In this document: positions 12,739-23,300 of the stretch, piece by piece
Layout: the number at the start of each line of letters is the position of its first letter
Numbering within the stretch: position 1 is the first letter of the stretch
Source: Phlegmacium glaucopus
Lineage: Eukaryota > Basidiomycota > Agaricomycetes > Agaricales > Cortinariaceae
Assembly (NCBI GenBank): GCA_015039465.1
Contig: MU130073.1
Coordinates: forward strand, 713,653 to 777,652
DNA length: 64,000 nt
Direction: 5' to 3'
The notes under the pieces: model-generated
Told to the model about the DNA's origin: nothing
Database searches by the model: none
What the model saw: the letters and a program-made list of their open reading frames with translations, nothing else
Position numbers and translations under genes: made by a program

Positions 12739-13910
12739 TGCACTACGTTCAAGCGTTTAGTAGAGACGGATGGAAGGAGGGATCTGCCAGTGGCAGAATC
12801 TGACAGGACCACTTCATTTCTTTAAAGTTCTTATTACCACAGTTTAGCCGAATATCGTGATCTTGTGAAAGTCGGCAACTGGCGGGTCAGCACAGAATCA
12901 GAGATCACTGTATATAGATACGAACAGGCGTCTCCTGTCATAAATCTCAAATTGCAACCATAGGGTCATCAACGCTTTTGCATAACCAAAAATTTGTCCT
13001 TTTTTCCTATCCATTCAACTCCTGTTGCAAATTGTCGAGGGGGGATGTCTTCACACGACCCATTGGCGATAACTATTAATAGAACTCTATGTTTCCCGCC
13101 TTCTGTCAAACGTTGGTGGAGTTGGAGAGACTTGTACACTTGAAGTTGAATGTTTTGACGCGACGTTGAGCTTCCTCTGCCCCAAACGACCCAACTAGTA
13201 CATCAAAACCGTTCTGTGTTCCCACTACCTCCACTATGCAACTCACGCTAAAACATTTCAATCGATATTAACCCCTTTCACTTATAAAATAAGCGTTCAG
13301 GGAACGGTCCCTAATTTGGCGCCTGGACAAATGTGTAGTAAGTAGGTGATTTGCACCGTAACTCCACATTTGATGGTAACTATTTGTATTGCGGTCCGGA
13401 TCCGTCGGTCATGTCACTGATAAGTTACCCGAGATAAGTTAGACCTCAGAACTCTCACTCCAAGCAGTCACCCGTCAGCCATCGGGTTTGCTATCAATGT
13501 TCTTTGCTAGTTTGGAAATGCCTCGTTGATTCAAGGGTAGGAATGCTCAATTTGACCCCCGTTAACCGTCAACTACATAGACATTGCAAGGTTATTGACC
13601 GCGGCCGTACACCACTGCTATACTTTGGCTGTCACCCGAGTCCTGGGAAGCAGCCTCGGGCAGTGGGCGGAAAAGGGCTAGACGAAATCCCAGCAGGGAG
13701 ACCCGGTCATGGTTAGATTACGACATCAGCCCATTTTGGTTTTTTGCACATCCTTGTCAGTTATTTTTAACATTCACCAGAGTACAGTTCGAATCGAGCA
13801 GACTTTAAGTATATACGGCGTAGAAGAAGCCTCGTCTCCTCCCACGATCCTTTCTCCTTTCTTCAACCCCTCCTCTTTTCCTTCGCCCAAACTCCCCTAC
13901 CTTACCTACT
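12739..13910. promoter_or_regulatory. Divergent intergenic (shared promoter) region
   Basis: It separates the P450 (-) and DUF6534 gene (+), which are transcribed away from each other. TATA-like tracts are TATATAGATA at 12911, about 170 bp upstream of the P450 start, and TATATACGG near 13810, about 100 bp upstream of the other start. These are suggestions only; no factor site was identified. A GC-rich stretch in the middle is listed separately as a candidate RNA. Confidence 0.35.
13565..13748 (+). ncRNA. Candidate structured RNA (possibly an SRP-type S domain)
   Basis: A GC-rich island in AT-rich surroundings contains GGAAGCAGCC followed by TCGGGCAG. This is very close to the conserved helix 8 strand of SRP RNAs, and the arm CCCGAG can pair with CTCGGG across it. 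A T6 run at about 13742 could end a Pol III transcript. The 5' Alu-domain motif was not recognised, so identity is doubtful. The 70-codon ORF here has no protein features. Confidence 0.25.
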
Positions 13911-16125
13911 ATGTCAGCCACTCTCGATTCGAGCCTTCCGCTCGACAATTCGTGAGTACAATGGTTTATCGCATATCACGCACTCTGACGTTGATAAACT
14001 TTCTGCTTTGATAGAATGGGAGCGATGTTGCTTGGCGTGGTCATCAGCGCGGTCCTCCATGGTGTGGTTCTTCTCCAAGCCTTCATTTACTTTATGAGTA
14101 AGGATCCTAGCCATCGTGTGATCATACACGCGTGTTCTAACCACTGGACATTCACAGAGTACAAGAAGGATACATTGTTCCTCAAGACTTTGGTGAGCTC
14201 ATGGATCTCCTTTCGATCCATAGCCTTTCCCCTCAGCCCGATTATAGGTCGGAATTACCGTCCTTTTCGATAATATCCATCTTGCGTTTATCACGCATAC
14301 GGGTAAGCGAGCGCCCTTTCAATTCTAACAAACGACCGCTGAAAACGTTGTCCCAGTCTATTATTATCTCATTTCAAACTTCCAGTTCAGTCTCTTTTAC
14401 ACTCAGCTCTTTCTGGTCTTGAATTGCTGATGTATGGAGTTAGTTCGCCGCAGAGATTAGAACTTTTGACATGGTAAAAACGCCATTTTTTTTTCTTATC
14501 TGACCTTCTAGCTCATGTCGCAATTCAAACAGGTCTGTGATCGTGAGTCTGAAGACTTGTATGATGTTATCTTGCTTTTGTCGTTGACAGTCATCTTGAC
14601 GGTAGATGGAAGCACTTTTCACGGTATCTGTCAATCTTCTATATTCATCCTTTCGCACCATTTATCTCCCCTGTTAGGGTGTCAACGGCGCAATCGTTCA
14701 AACGTAAGTCAGGCCACTACCTCGTGTCTTTTTATCTCCGAAGTGATATATCTGGGGCTACACAGCTTCTACACATATCGGGTATGGTGTTGTAAGTGTT
14801 TTGCGGACAATGTGGGGATGAATGTTCTTCCGTTCTAATCTGTTTTCAAAAGTGAAGAAGAAGAGTTATTTCCTTACAGCACTTATATTGTTGTTGATCC
14901 TTGCAACTGTCGGTGAGATCTTGCATTCGTTATTATTATACGATGGTGGCTTACAACTGTTCTGTAGGATGCGGAACAGGTGAGAAATTTTCGAGGTCGA
15001 CCTTTGAACCCGGACATGAATTGATTTTGTTTTTGGGATCGCCGTGTAGTTTGGGTTATCCTCTCGTTCGTTCATTTCCAAGTTCTGATCTTAAATTTCT
15101 CCGATCATTGATCACCCAAACAACAGGATGCAGATACCGACGTATGAAAAGCTTTTGCATATCTCGGTGAGTAAACTGTTAATTATCACATGGGAGGGTT
15201 TTGAATGTTGACCTTGTGCGTAAAAAAATGAATTAGCCCCTGACGATCACTATCAATGCTTTGTCAACGACCGTCGACGTCATAATCGCAACTACTCTTT
15301 GTGTCCTCCTTAACCAAGCTCGGACAGGATTTAAAAAGTTATTCCCAAGTAACATCCATTCTCATACACCACACTAACGATCTTTCCTTTCTTTTTAGAT
15401 CGGATACAATTATTAACAAACTGATCATATTCGTGGTTAATACTGGAGTGTAAGGGCTTTTTTAAATCTACTTCGCTAGTCTCCGTTCACTCACGCTCAT
15501 TTGCGTGTTTACCGCAGGCTGACAACGTATGTATTATTGCATGTGTGTGATCATGGCCGGCTTTAACTTCTTTTCGTCGTCTTAGATGTTGTGCTATGGC
15601 ATCTTTAATATCGGTAAGTTTGATCAATAATTAGTGTCTCGCGTAACTTGACAGATTTTAAAAAAACTAGTTGATCCTATCGCCCAACAGCTTGATATAT
15701 GCTTCATTCTACTTCTGCATAGGCCGATGTACGTTATCCTTTCTATTTTCCCCATTCTCTTTGTCTCCATATGCAAGTTAATTTGTGACACGTACAGTCT
15801 ACACCAACTCGTTTCTGGCAACTTTGAACGCTAGACGAAGCATCAAAGATTCCGTCGATGATACAAGCTATATGATGATGTCGATACCGACCAACGGATT
15901 GAGTCATAGTACTAATCACCAGACGTCAAAACAACAGCCAAGCATAGCTATCCGAATAGATACTACCACAGAAGGAGAGGCCTATTCGGTATGTTCTGTC
16001 TGTTCATCTTTTTTCTTGGAATTTTTTTGATTTAATCGAGCTACTATTCTTTTTCTTCTTTTGCTGTTTGGCAGGTAGCTGAAAAACAAGATCCGACGAT
16101 GGATAACAAAAGAGGATCATATTAA
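13911..16125 (+). CDS. Seven-helix membrane protein, DUF6534-type
   Basis: At least 19 tiny exons, from ATG 13911 to TAA 16123. Conserved blocks in order are LLGVVISAVLHGVVLLQAF, GVNGAIVQTFYTYRVW, a strongly hydrophobic LTALILLLILATVG, PLTITINALSTTVDVIIA, LLNQARTGFKKSDTIINKL, VVNTGVLTTCCAMASLI, and YTNSFLATLNARRSIKDS, ending in a Ser/Thr/Gln-rich cytosolic tail. This order is the agaricomycete DUF6534 pattern, whose function is unknown; a sensory role is often guessed. Exons 14591-14601 (11 nt), 14968-14979 (12 nt) and 15518-15526 (9 nt) are very short. Phase is consistent at every junction I tested except 14980-15126, where one more small exon must exist. Confidence 0.82.
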
Positions 16126-17140
16126 GTTAAACCAGAGCTTTCTCATCGTTGAGCGATGAAAGGACCACCATATACCATACATCAAAACATTTTTAGATTA
16201 TTAAGGAGTTCAATTACCAAAAAAATAAAATTTCAAAACGTTCAGTTGACGTTCAGACGTTCAAGGTTTTCAATATACGTATCCACATGGAGATGCCATG
16301 CATCAAATATTTTCCTCTCCGGTCTTTTTTTAACCCTGTTTTGGGTTCATGACCCTCCAGCCCTGGCAGCCCAGGGCCGCCCCTCCCACAGGGAGCATGG
16401 ATTTGCAGTGTTTTGTCGCTATGCCCGTAGTCTCCGTAGTCACATTCGCCAAGTCAGGGGTGTTGTCGTTCTTGCGCCGGCTAAAGTTTTAAAGACTTTG
16501 TATTATACTGTATTATTACGCATGACAATTTATTGACAATTTACGAAATTTGTTTGGGTGAGATCTAAAAGGGCGCGTCGCAACGCTTGACTTGTGTATT
16601 ATTAAATTGAATATAAAGGAATTTCTCATAGTCGTGGAGAGAGTCCGTGGTTCAAACGTTTCAACAGCCTGAGTGGAGTATTCTTTTGAAATGTTGCTAT
16701 GCCGTAGTTACCACATTCGCAAAGTCGGGGGCTTTATGCGTTGTTGCCAACTTTTGCGCTACGGGTGTTTGACTACGCGTTGATAATTTACGAAATATGT
16801 TGGGGAAATTTGTGTAAGATCACGGTGAGATATAAGGCGCATCGCAACGCGTGACTATGTATTATCAAATTAAATATAAAGAAAATTCTCTCATCGTAGT
16901 CGTAGTTCATAGCAACAAAGCCCAGGGGTTCGTGGACTTTGAAATCCAACATGTTGCTATGGTAGTAGTATGGAAATGTTGGGGAAAAATGTCAAGAAAA
17001 TGCATTTTTTTCTACGTTACGTAAACAATGTCTACCATGTGACTTGATCTGACTCTTATTTGGTCTCGCTTGGCTCACCCCGTGGACTGAACAAAATGTA
17101 AAACTTGAATGACGTCCTGAGTCTGTGACCAAAGACTTAT
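16126..17140. other. Intergenic region upstream of U6
   Basis: No gene was found. Most of it is the degenerate tandem repeat listed separately. The last 100 bases are the immediate upstream flank of U6; no clear TATA box is seen at the usual -30 position. Confidence 0.5.
16400..16990. repeat. Degenerate tandem repeat, approx. 270-bp unit, two and a half copies
   Basis: Blocks containing TTGCTATG, ACATTCGC-AAGTC, ATTTACGAAAT, CGCATCGCAACGC and TATTATTAAATT-ATATAAAG occur in the same order at about 16410-16640 and about 16690-16905. A third partial copy starts near 16951. Copies are diverged, with indels. No coding potential is conserved between them. Confidence 0.7.
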
Positions 17141-17164
17141 GTCCCCTTCGGGGTGACATACGAA

Positions 17165-17195
<31 letters not shown>

Positions 17196-17256
17196 GGCCC
17201 CTGCACAAGGATGACACGCTTTCCCGGAGTGGTAGATCTACGGATCTCAATATTTA
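17141..17256 (+). ncRNA. U6: U6 spliceosomal snRNA
   Basis: The invariant U6 core is present. The 5' hairpin GTCCCCTTCGGGG is followed by AATTGGAACGATACAGAGAA with the ACAGAGA box that pairs with the 5' splice site. Then come GATTAGCATGGCCCC with the AGC triad, and TGCACAAGGATGACACGC of the internal stem-loop. The 3' tail is less conserved and ends in T-rich DNA (T8 at about 17283), suitable for Pol III termination. No intron interrupts the core. The 3' end is approximate. Its promoter elements were not recognised. It serves the many short introns seen in every gene here. Confidence 0.93.
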
Positions 17257-17609
17257 TTTTATTTTATTCTTTCCGCTATCATTTTTTTTAATGATAAACA
17301 CAGAAAAAAGAACAATCATTGTACAATCGGACACTTTTGGTTGACCATTGATCTTTTACATTTATTGTGATATGCGACAAGTAATCATATATGTGTGTTG
17401 TAAGGTAATTTACAATGCGATTTTAATAATCTTTGTAGTCCGTCTTTGGCTACTTCAAATACACTAAGAAGAAAAAAGAAAGAGTCCTTGAGCAAAAAAA
17501 GGAGGGGGATGCATAGTAACAAAAAGGGGAAGCATGGATGAGCATAGGACATAGGGCATAGAGCATAGAGTTCGGAGCCACCGAAGCAATTTTCAGCTGC
17601 TTGGTATTT
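17257..17609. other. Short intergenic region between U6 and the membrane-protein gene
   Basis: T-rich DNA after U6, then the 3' flank of the minus-strand gene, with a small degenerate repeat of GCATAG units near 17535-17570. No ORF of interest. Confidence 0.5.
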
Positions 17610-19143
17610 TTATCCAACTACCATCTGGCGGAACTCCAAATATAACATCCAGCATGCCGGGATCGCTATAGCCCATGTCTTCCATTGGAGTGAGAACGCA
17701 AGGCCGACGGTATCGAGGATCCGTACAGAGACCGATACAAGGACCGCGACGCATTTCCTGAGTGACCAACCTGGTGCGGCCAAGGCTGTCATGAGAACCC
17801 AGCGGATAGTGGTGAAAACCACTTGCGCAAACAGGAAAATGCTGAAGGTAATTGCGCTGAAAAACAGAGCGGCCCAATGAAAGAGTGCGCGAAAGACTAT
17901 CTTGGTCGCGTTGCGGGGACCATTGGACCATCTCGAAAGGCATTCGTAAATATCCGCATATCGGTGTCCATATAAATTGCACAAGTATACTCTGTCAGTT
18001 GGTTCTCCACCGACGAGCGCTATAAGACTGATGAAGAAAAATCCAAGGATAAAGAGCGGGTAGTGTAATCTGCGCTTGTTAATGGTATATTTTGAAACTT
18101 CGGGTTCTGTTGACGTAGATATATGTAATAATTTTAGCAAACAGGTCGACGTTAATGCGAGAGTAGCACTTGCCGAAAACCCTGACGGGTGTCGTGAAGT
18201 GCTTAGATAGATCGTATGCAGCTGTAGGAGACAGACCGCGATTATCTGCAGGTTTGAAAACGGGTCGGAAGACGTTATCTACAATGAACTGGAGAGAGAA
18301 TTTCAGCAATGAGCGATCCTTGTCATCGTTTTGTTCACTTACCGCGATAGATTCGATTCCCCATTCCTTGTATAACGGGTTCAAGTCAACACCTGCGCGA
18401 GTGACGGGCAGATCCATAGAAAGCATAGGCGTGAACTCGGAATCTTTTGTATATCTGCCATCCTCGAAGCTAGGTGAATAATGGATCCGAATACACCTAT
18501 GGCGCCCGTGTTGTGACAGCGAATGGTGATATCAAAAACAGCGAAGATCGTTGAAAGGAAATAGGGAGGAAAGATAAGAATTATTTTCAATGTTAGAAAG
18601 AAATAAAAATAAAAACTTGACGTACCCGTATGGGATCTTTAATTCTTCTGCCCACTCGCCTGCACCATGAACCACAATTGCCAGCTTTGGTGTGAGTCCG
18701 AACATCGGCGGACTAGATTTGTACGTGGGAACGAGGACTTTCAGTGCCTGCGAAAACCGCAGATATTTCTGCCAGATATTCTTGACTTTAGGGAAAAGGT
18801 AAATGAGCCATCTGGTCGTATAAGGGTGCCGATTCATCAAGTAAGGGTAGAGACAGTGATGGTCGTCATGATCTGGGTGTTCGTACAAATAGTAGACCCG
18901 CTCGCGGAAACCGTCCTGGAGAAGGAAGGATAAGCCAATGATGGGGACTACCACGCTGAACTCGAAAGTGTTGAATATAAATCTTTCCAAGGTATTTGCA
19001 GGTTTATTTGTGTTCAGGCGTTTGATAAACCTTTCTCGTCTACCTTGAAGGTCGAGGTTTGGGCGGCTTTCATTAAGGCGGCTGGTAAGAGTTCGTAGTC
19101 TGGCGATAAGGTTGAGATTCATGATGTTTTGAGTGAGGCTCAT
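17610..19143 (-). CDS. Multi-pass membrane protein of unknown function, 418 aa
   Basis: Four exons (19143-18626, 18469-18343, 18288-18174, 18106-17610) give exactly 419 codons. The third intron (18173-18107) starts GCAAGT and is best read as a GC-AG intron: no GT donor there keeps phase. Hydrophobic segments are FEFSVVVPIIGLSFLL in exon 1 and LHYPLFILGFFFISLIALV, WAALFFSAITFSIFLF, LRKCVAVLVSVSVRIL and WAIAIPACWMLYLEF in exon 4. The middle part is soluble-looking. I do not recognise the family. The first intron is long (156 nt) for this locus and could hide another small exon. A strong hairpin-forming palindrome lies about 50 bp upstream of the start. Confidence 0.75.
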
Positions 19144-19191
19144 GGGCAGAGAAAATTAAGTGCGCATCTTGCTTGTATATAGCCGCACAGT

Positions 19192-19232
19192 ACAAGGTTT
19201 CTAGGACTCGCGACGAGTTCTAGAAACCTTGT
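19192..19232. repeat. 41-bp near-perfect palindrome upstream of the membrane-protein gene
   Basis: ACAAGGTTTCTAG and CTAGAAACCTTGT are exact reverse complements. They flank ACTCG-CGA-CGAGT with a single G/T pair between the arms, giving a stem of about 19 bp with a 3-nt loop. It lies 49 bp upstream of the ATG at 19143. A second, shorter dyad (CCTTTACAA...TTGTAAAGG) sits at about 19287-19322. Confidence 0.85.
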
Positions 19233-19970
19233 AAGAACCCATTGATTATAGGTAGGTACCTAGAGAAAGTGTTGAGTTCAAAGAACCACCTTTACAAGGA
19301 TACCTTGTTCTGTTTGTAAAGGCGCGTCTGGAAAACAGGAGTACAAGACGAGCCACACACCATTACGGCGTTTGCAAATCGTTTGCTCGTTAGAGACCTT
19401 GTCTACTAACCCCAGAAGCACCGTTGATTACTTACTTTGGTCTTGACATTTGAAATTTTCGAGAAAGTGTAGGAATATGAAAGGTCGCTAGGGCCCTTAC
19501 AAGACACTATGTATCAGTAAACCATAGCGACGCGAGCACAGAACAGCGAGAAGACATGATTTTAGCTTGAAGTTGAACAAAGGCTTGACCGTGACAGTTG
19601 TGACCGAGGGCAAACCGGAACGGCTATACTATTAGCACCGGATGCAAAATTGCAAATGGCTAAGCCGATCAAATTCATCAATTTCGACTTGTGGCTTCAA
19701 ACAAATTGAGTAAAACTCTAGGAATATTTGAGCGGATGGATCTCTCAGAAATAAGGTGGGTCTACTATCAACACTAAGCAATCCACGCAGGAAATTCAGA
19801 AATATCTTTAAATTAACTATATGTGTCGCTTAGTGTGGCAGGGGGTCCACCAGAGGGACCTATCCACTCAAATATTGTTAGAATTTTAGCTAATTTATTT
19901 GAAGCCGCAGGTTAAAATGTTCGAAATTGATCGGTAAGTTCGCCGTCAGGGGCAACAAATGTTTACGATT
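19233..19970. other. Intergenic region left of the MULE element
   Basis: No gene was found. It contains the second small dyad at about 19287-19322 and otherwise unremarkable DNA up to the left terminal inverted repeat. Confidence 0.5.
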
Positions 19971-20119
19971 GTCACTTCGGATCAGGATTTAAACCTGTTT
20001 TTAATTTGAGTCCTTTGTTTCATCAAATTTGCATTTAAAATATACAAGTATTACAACAAAATTGAAAAGCATTTTCCGGATAAAACTATTGCGAAACCCC
20101 CTTTCTTCTAGAAAGGGTG
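19971..20119 (+). repeat. Left terminal inverted repeat of the MULE
   Basis: Reads inward CACTTCGG..., AATTTGAGTCC, CATTTTCCGGATAAAACTAT, TGCGAAACCCCCTTTCT and AAAGGGTGGGG. Each block has its reverse complement in the same order in the right repeat. The inner 50 bases are the best conserved. Confidence 0.85.
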
Positions 20120-20385
20120 GGGTAAAAAAGTTGCTTCTTCCGAAACCCCCTTCTATGCCAGAAACCCCTCCGTAAGTTTGGCCGGAGAGTCGGAACTCCG
20201 GTGATATGAACACATGACTGGTTTGTTTATTTGTTTATTCAATCTTATCCGTCTCTTGTTGCGTCGACTCCTCAGCTCGCTTTTCCACATCTGCTTTCGT
20301 TGCTTTCTACAAAATTACGGCCCAGGGTGTATATGGTATGTACATGAGCAAGAGTTATCACAATCTAATCTAATGTTGTGATCTT

Positions 20386-23300
20386 TTAGGACATTTGTTT
20401 GGGACATGTTGTACGATTATGGCCACTTTGATGACACTCACTGCAACGGCGCAATGATTTCTGAACAGGACCTGCACGAGCACCGCCCCCTCGTGGACGC
20501 CCCTCTGTCGGCCCGGTTAAACGCTGAGTTCTGGGTCGACCTTTTGGATTATGAACTGGAGGATCACGAATGCCTTCCCTAGCCTCGTTTTCACGAGTGG
20601 TATCCCTAGTATGTTTTAGCTTCATTACACAGCTCACGGTATTATTGAGGACTGACTGTAGTTGTTCCAGATTACGTATGAGAGCGTCAAGCTGCTCCTG
20701 TGTTTGCACGCCATTCAGTAATGGTCGCAGTGCTGCCTCTGCTGTGTGTAGCACCGTCCGCGCTGGCACAGTTGCAGTTGGTGGAGGGCCTTGCTGGGAA
20801 GAATTCTGCAATGGGTTGGAAATAAGCTCAGCAGTTATGGATGATGCGACGAGTGAAGTCTCATAGCGAGTCTCGCGCATTGCGTAGCCACAGCTTGTAG
20901 AAGGTATTGTCTTAGGGTCCAATTTGTTGTCCTGATACCATCTATCCCAAATCAAATTAGCACAAAATTTATGTGCGTATAAAATTCGTTACCGTGGTCG
21001 AACCATGCCCAGTTGAAACTCGAGCTCCTTCACAACGGTAAGTGCTTGAAAATAATGGCGGCAAGGAATACCCAAGTTTGTTCCCATGCAACAGTCGCAG
21101 ACAAATCGGTCATCCTCAAGGATTGCAAGGATATGTAGTGTACCTTTACCCCGATGCCGAATTTGTAGTAAATGTTTGACATGAAGCCCACGGCCGTTGA
21201 TCAGGCGAAGTAGCCATTTGGTTGAAATATGCATATCATCATTTGTGAAATCGCAAATCATTTTCTATTGACACATTACTATTAGAGACCAGCTTCAAGA
21301 TTAAAGCCACTTACATTTTCCTCACCACCTTGCCATTCAAACCCCAGTTCTTGATCAACAGTAATTGCGTACTCAGTCTGCGTTGGAAGGAACAGAACCG
21401 TATGTCAGTCTTCAGGGTTATGTACCTTGAGAGCGAAAACAAAGTCTTACCCAATCTCTTATTCCAGCTGGTCGTTTCAGCACCTCTGTCTGATAGAACA
21501 TGCTAAGCTCCATTTCTGTATAGCATTTCTGCAACGCAAAAGGTCCAACATGATCTCGCAGTAATTTCAATGGTCCTGGAAAGATTGTTTCAATATTACT
21601 GGGGTGTTGACGACGTGATGACTAGAATAGTAGAATAAAGTTATGCAAACTAAAAAAAATTGAAAAAATATTAGAGCTTACATCTCGTACACGAACCATG
21701 TCACTCATGCTTTGCCCATTTGTCCGCAAATTGAGTCCATCAAAGAGTTGCTTGCATGTTGCTTTTGCGTTTCCGAGCTCTTTATTCATTCTGTTCTCGA
21801 CTTCAACTCGTCCATTGGTACGGACTCCTGCTGTGAATTTGGAACTGACCCATGGCCAGGCCCATCGCTCGCGACAAGGATAAAGCTCTTTCTCCAGATA
21901 GTCTCGACCAGATGGATATCGTGAAACAAGATGCTTCCATAACCGGTCAAACTCTTCTGGAGAAACAGCACGGTAAGTGGCCCAGAAATCACGCTGAAAA
22001 TTTGGCCATTCAGCTCCAATCCCAATGCGGAGGTTTTTGGTAACATTGTCGTCGAGGTGAAATATGCAGTATATATGATCGGTGAGTGGTAATTCCCTGC
22101 GAGCACTTGTAATGACTGCCCGACTTCGATCACTAGCAAGTACTTCAGGTGGTATGCCATCGGCGCTCTCGAGATGGTTCACAAAAATCCAACCATGTAG
22201 ATCAGCATCCTCCTTTTGTTGCAATGCATACCAAGCATTTCGTGATTTGCCAAAATTGTCGATGATAACACCTATGTTTAGTGGGTAGCCGGTGCGGTTG
22301 CGGTTGTATGAGTTGTCGTTAATGAGGATATCACCAAAGCGCTTGGTGAGTTCAAGCTGCAACGGAGATTGCCACCAGATGGCCGTTACTACCCCCTTCT
22401 CATCAAGCTTGATTCTATAGCGCCAACCACGATCCTCTAAGGTCTTCTCTTCAAGACTCTTGATAATTGCGGCAAAATCTCCTCCGAGGTAGTTAACAGC
22501 GGCTCGGGCATCACTTCGTGATTGATTTATAAGGTTGCTGATTTGACGGGGCTCAAGTAGATGCCATGGTGCTTCCTGTTTCTCTCCTGCATTCTTCAAG
22601 ACGGCAGCAATCTGGGATCGATTAAACCTAGTACCCACAGATGTAGCAAGTTCTGCAACAAGTTCTTTCTGCTTCAAAGTGGCTGGACGTCGGGCCAAAC
22701 CTCCATGTGGAATTTCGGGAGGGTGATTATGATCCCGAACAATAGTTGTGATATGGTAGCAATCACTATGTTGCAGTCGATTGATATTAACATGAGCGTC
22801 GCAATTAGTCCTTCTTGATTTTGTTGTTCGATGGTCGGCAGGATCAATGAAGTTTATGTGGACAGGGTCTGGCTTTTGGTAATGGTTGCAACGAAGGGTT
22901 AGCTTTTTTCTGCGCCCATGGGCATCATCATATGATTGCCCCCTTCGCCAGACATGTCCAAGCGCTAATTCTTGCTTGAAAATGGCATCTACGGCCTCGT
23001 CCAATGTTTCATATACACTCCCAACAACGATTAGCCCTGGGGCAGGAACAACTACGCGGCTGCTACCTGAAGGAATGGGTACTGTTGGCTTCTGCTCGAC
23101 CACGATAGGCTTACTATCTGGCGTGACTAGATCAATGACTTCTTTTGAATTTAGGGAAGGTGAGGGTGTTCGGGGTTGTCTGTTTGACTTAGCACACCAG
23201 TTTATAGGCGGCTGCTTCAATAAGTTGGTACTCGGATGTGATTCTTCATCTTTTGTAATTACCATCTCGCTATCACTGTCACTTGACATTATCTCGATGA

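Noticed and set aside
13504..13716. 70-codon ORF in the divergent promoter region
   Set aside because: It overlaps a GC-rich, structured-looking stretch and has no protein features or splice context.
10685..19143. P450 plus neighbouring genes as a biosynthetic cluster
   Set aside because: No synthase, methyltransferase, transporter or regulator lies nearby; the neighbours are a seven-helix protein, U6 and an unknown membrane protein.
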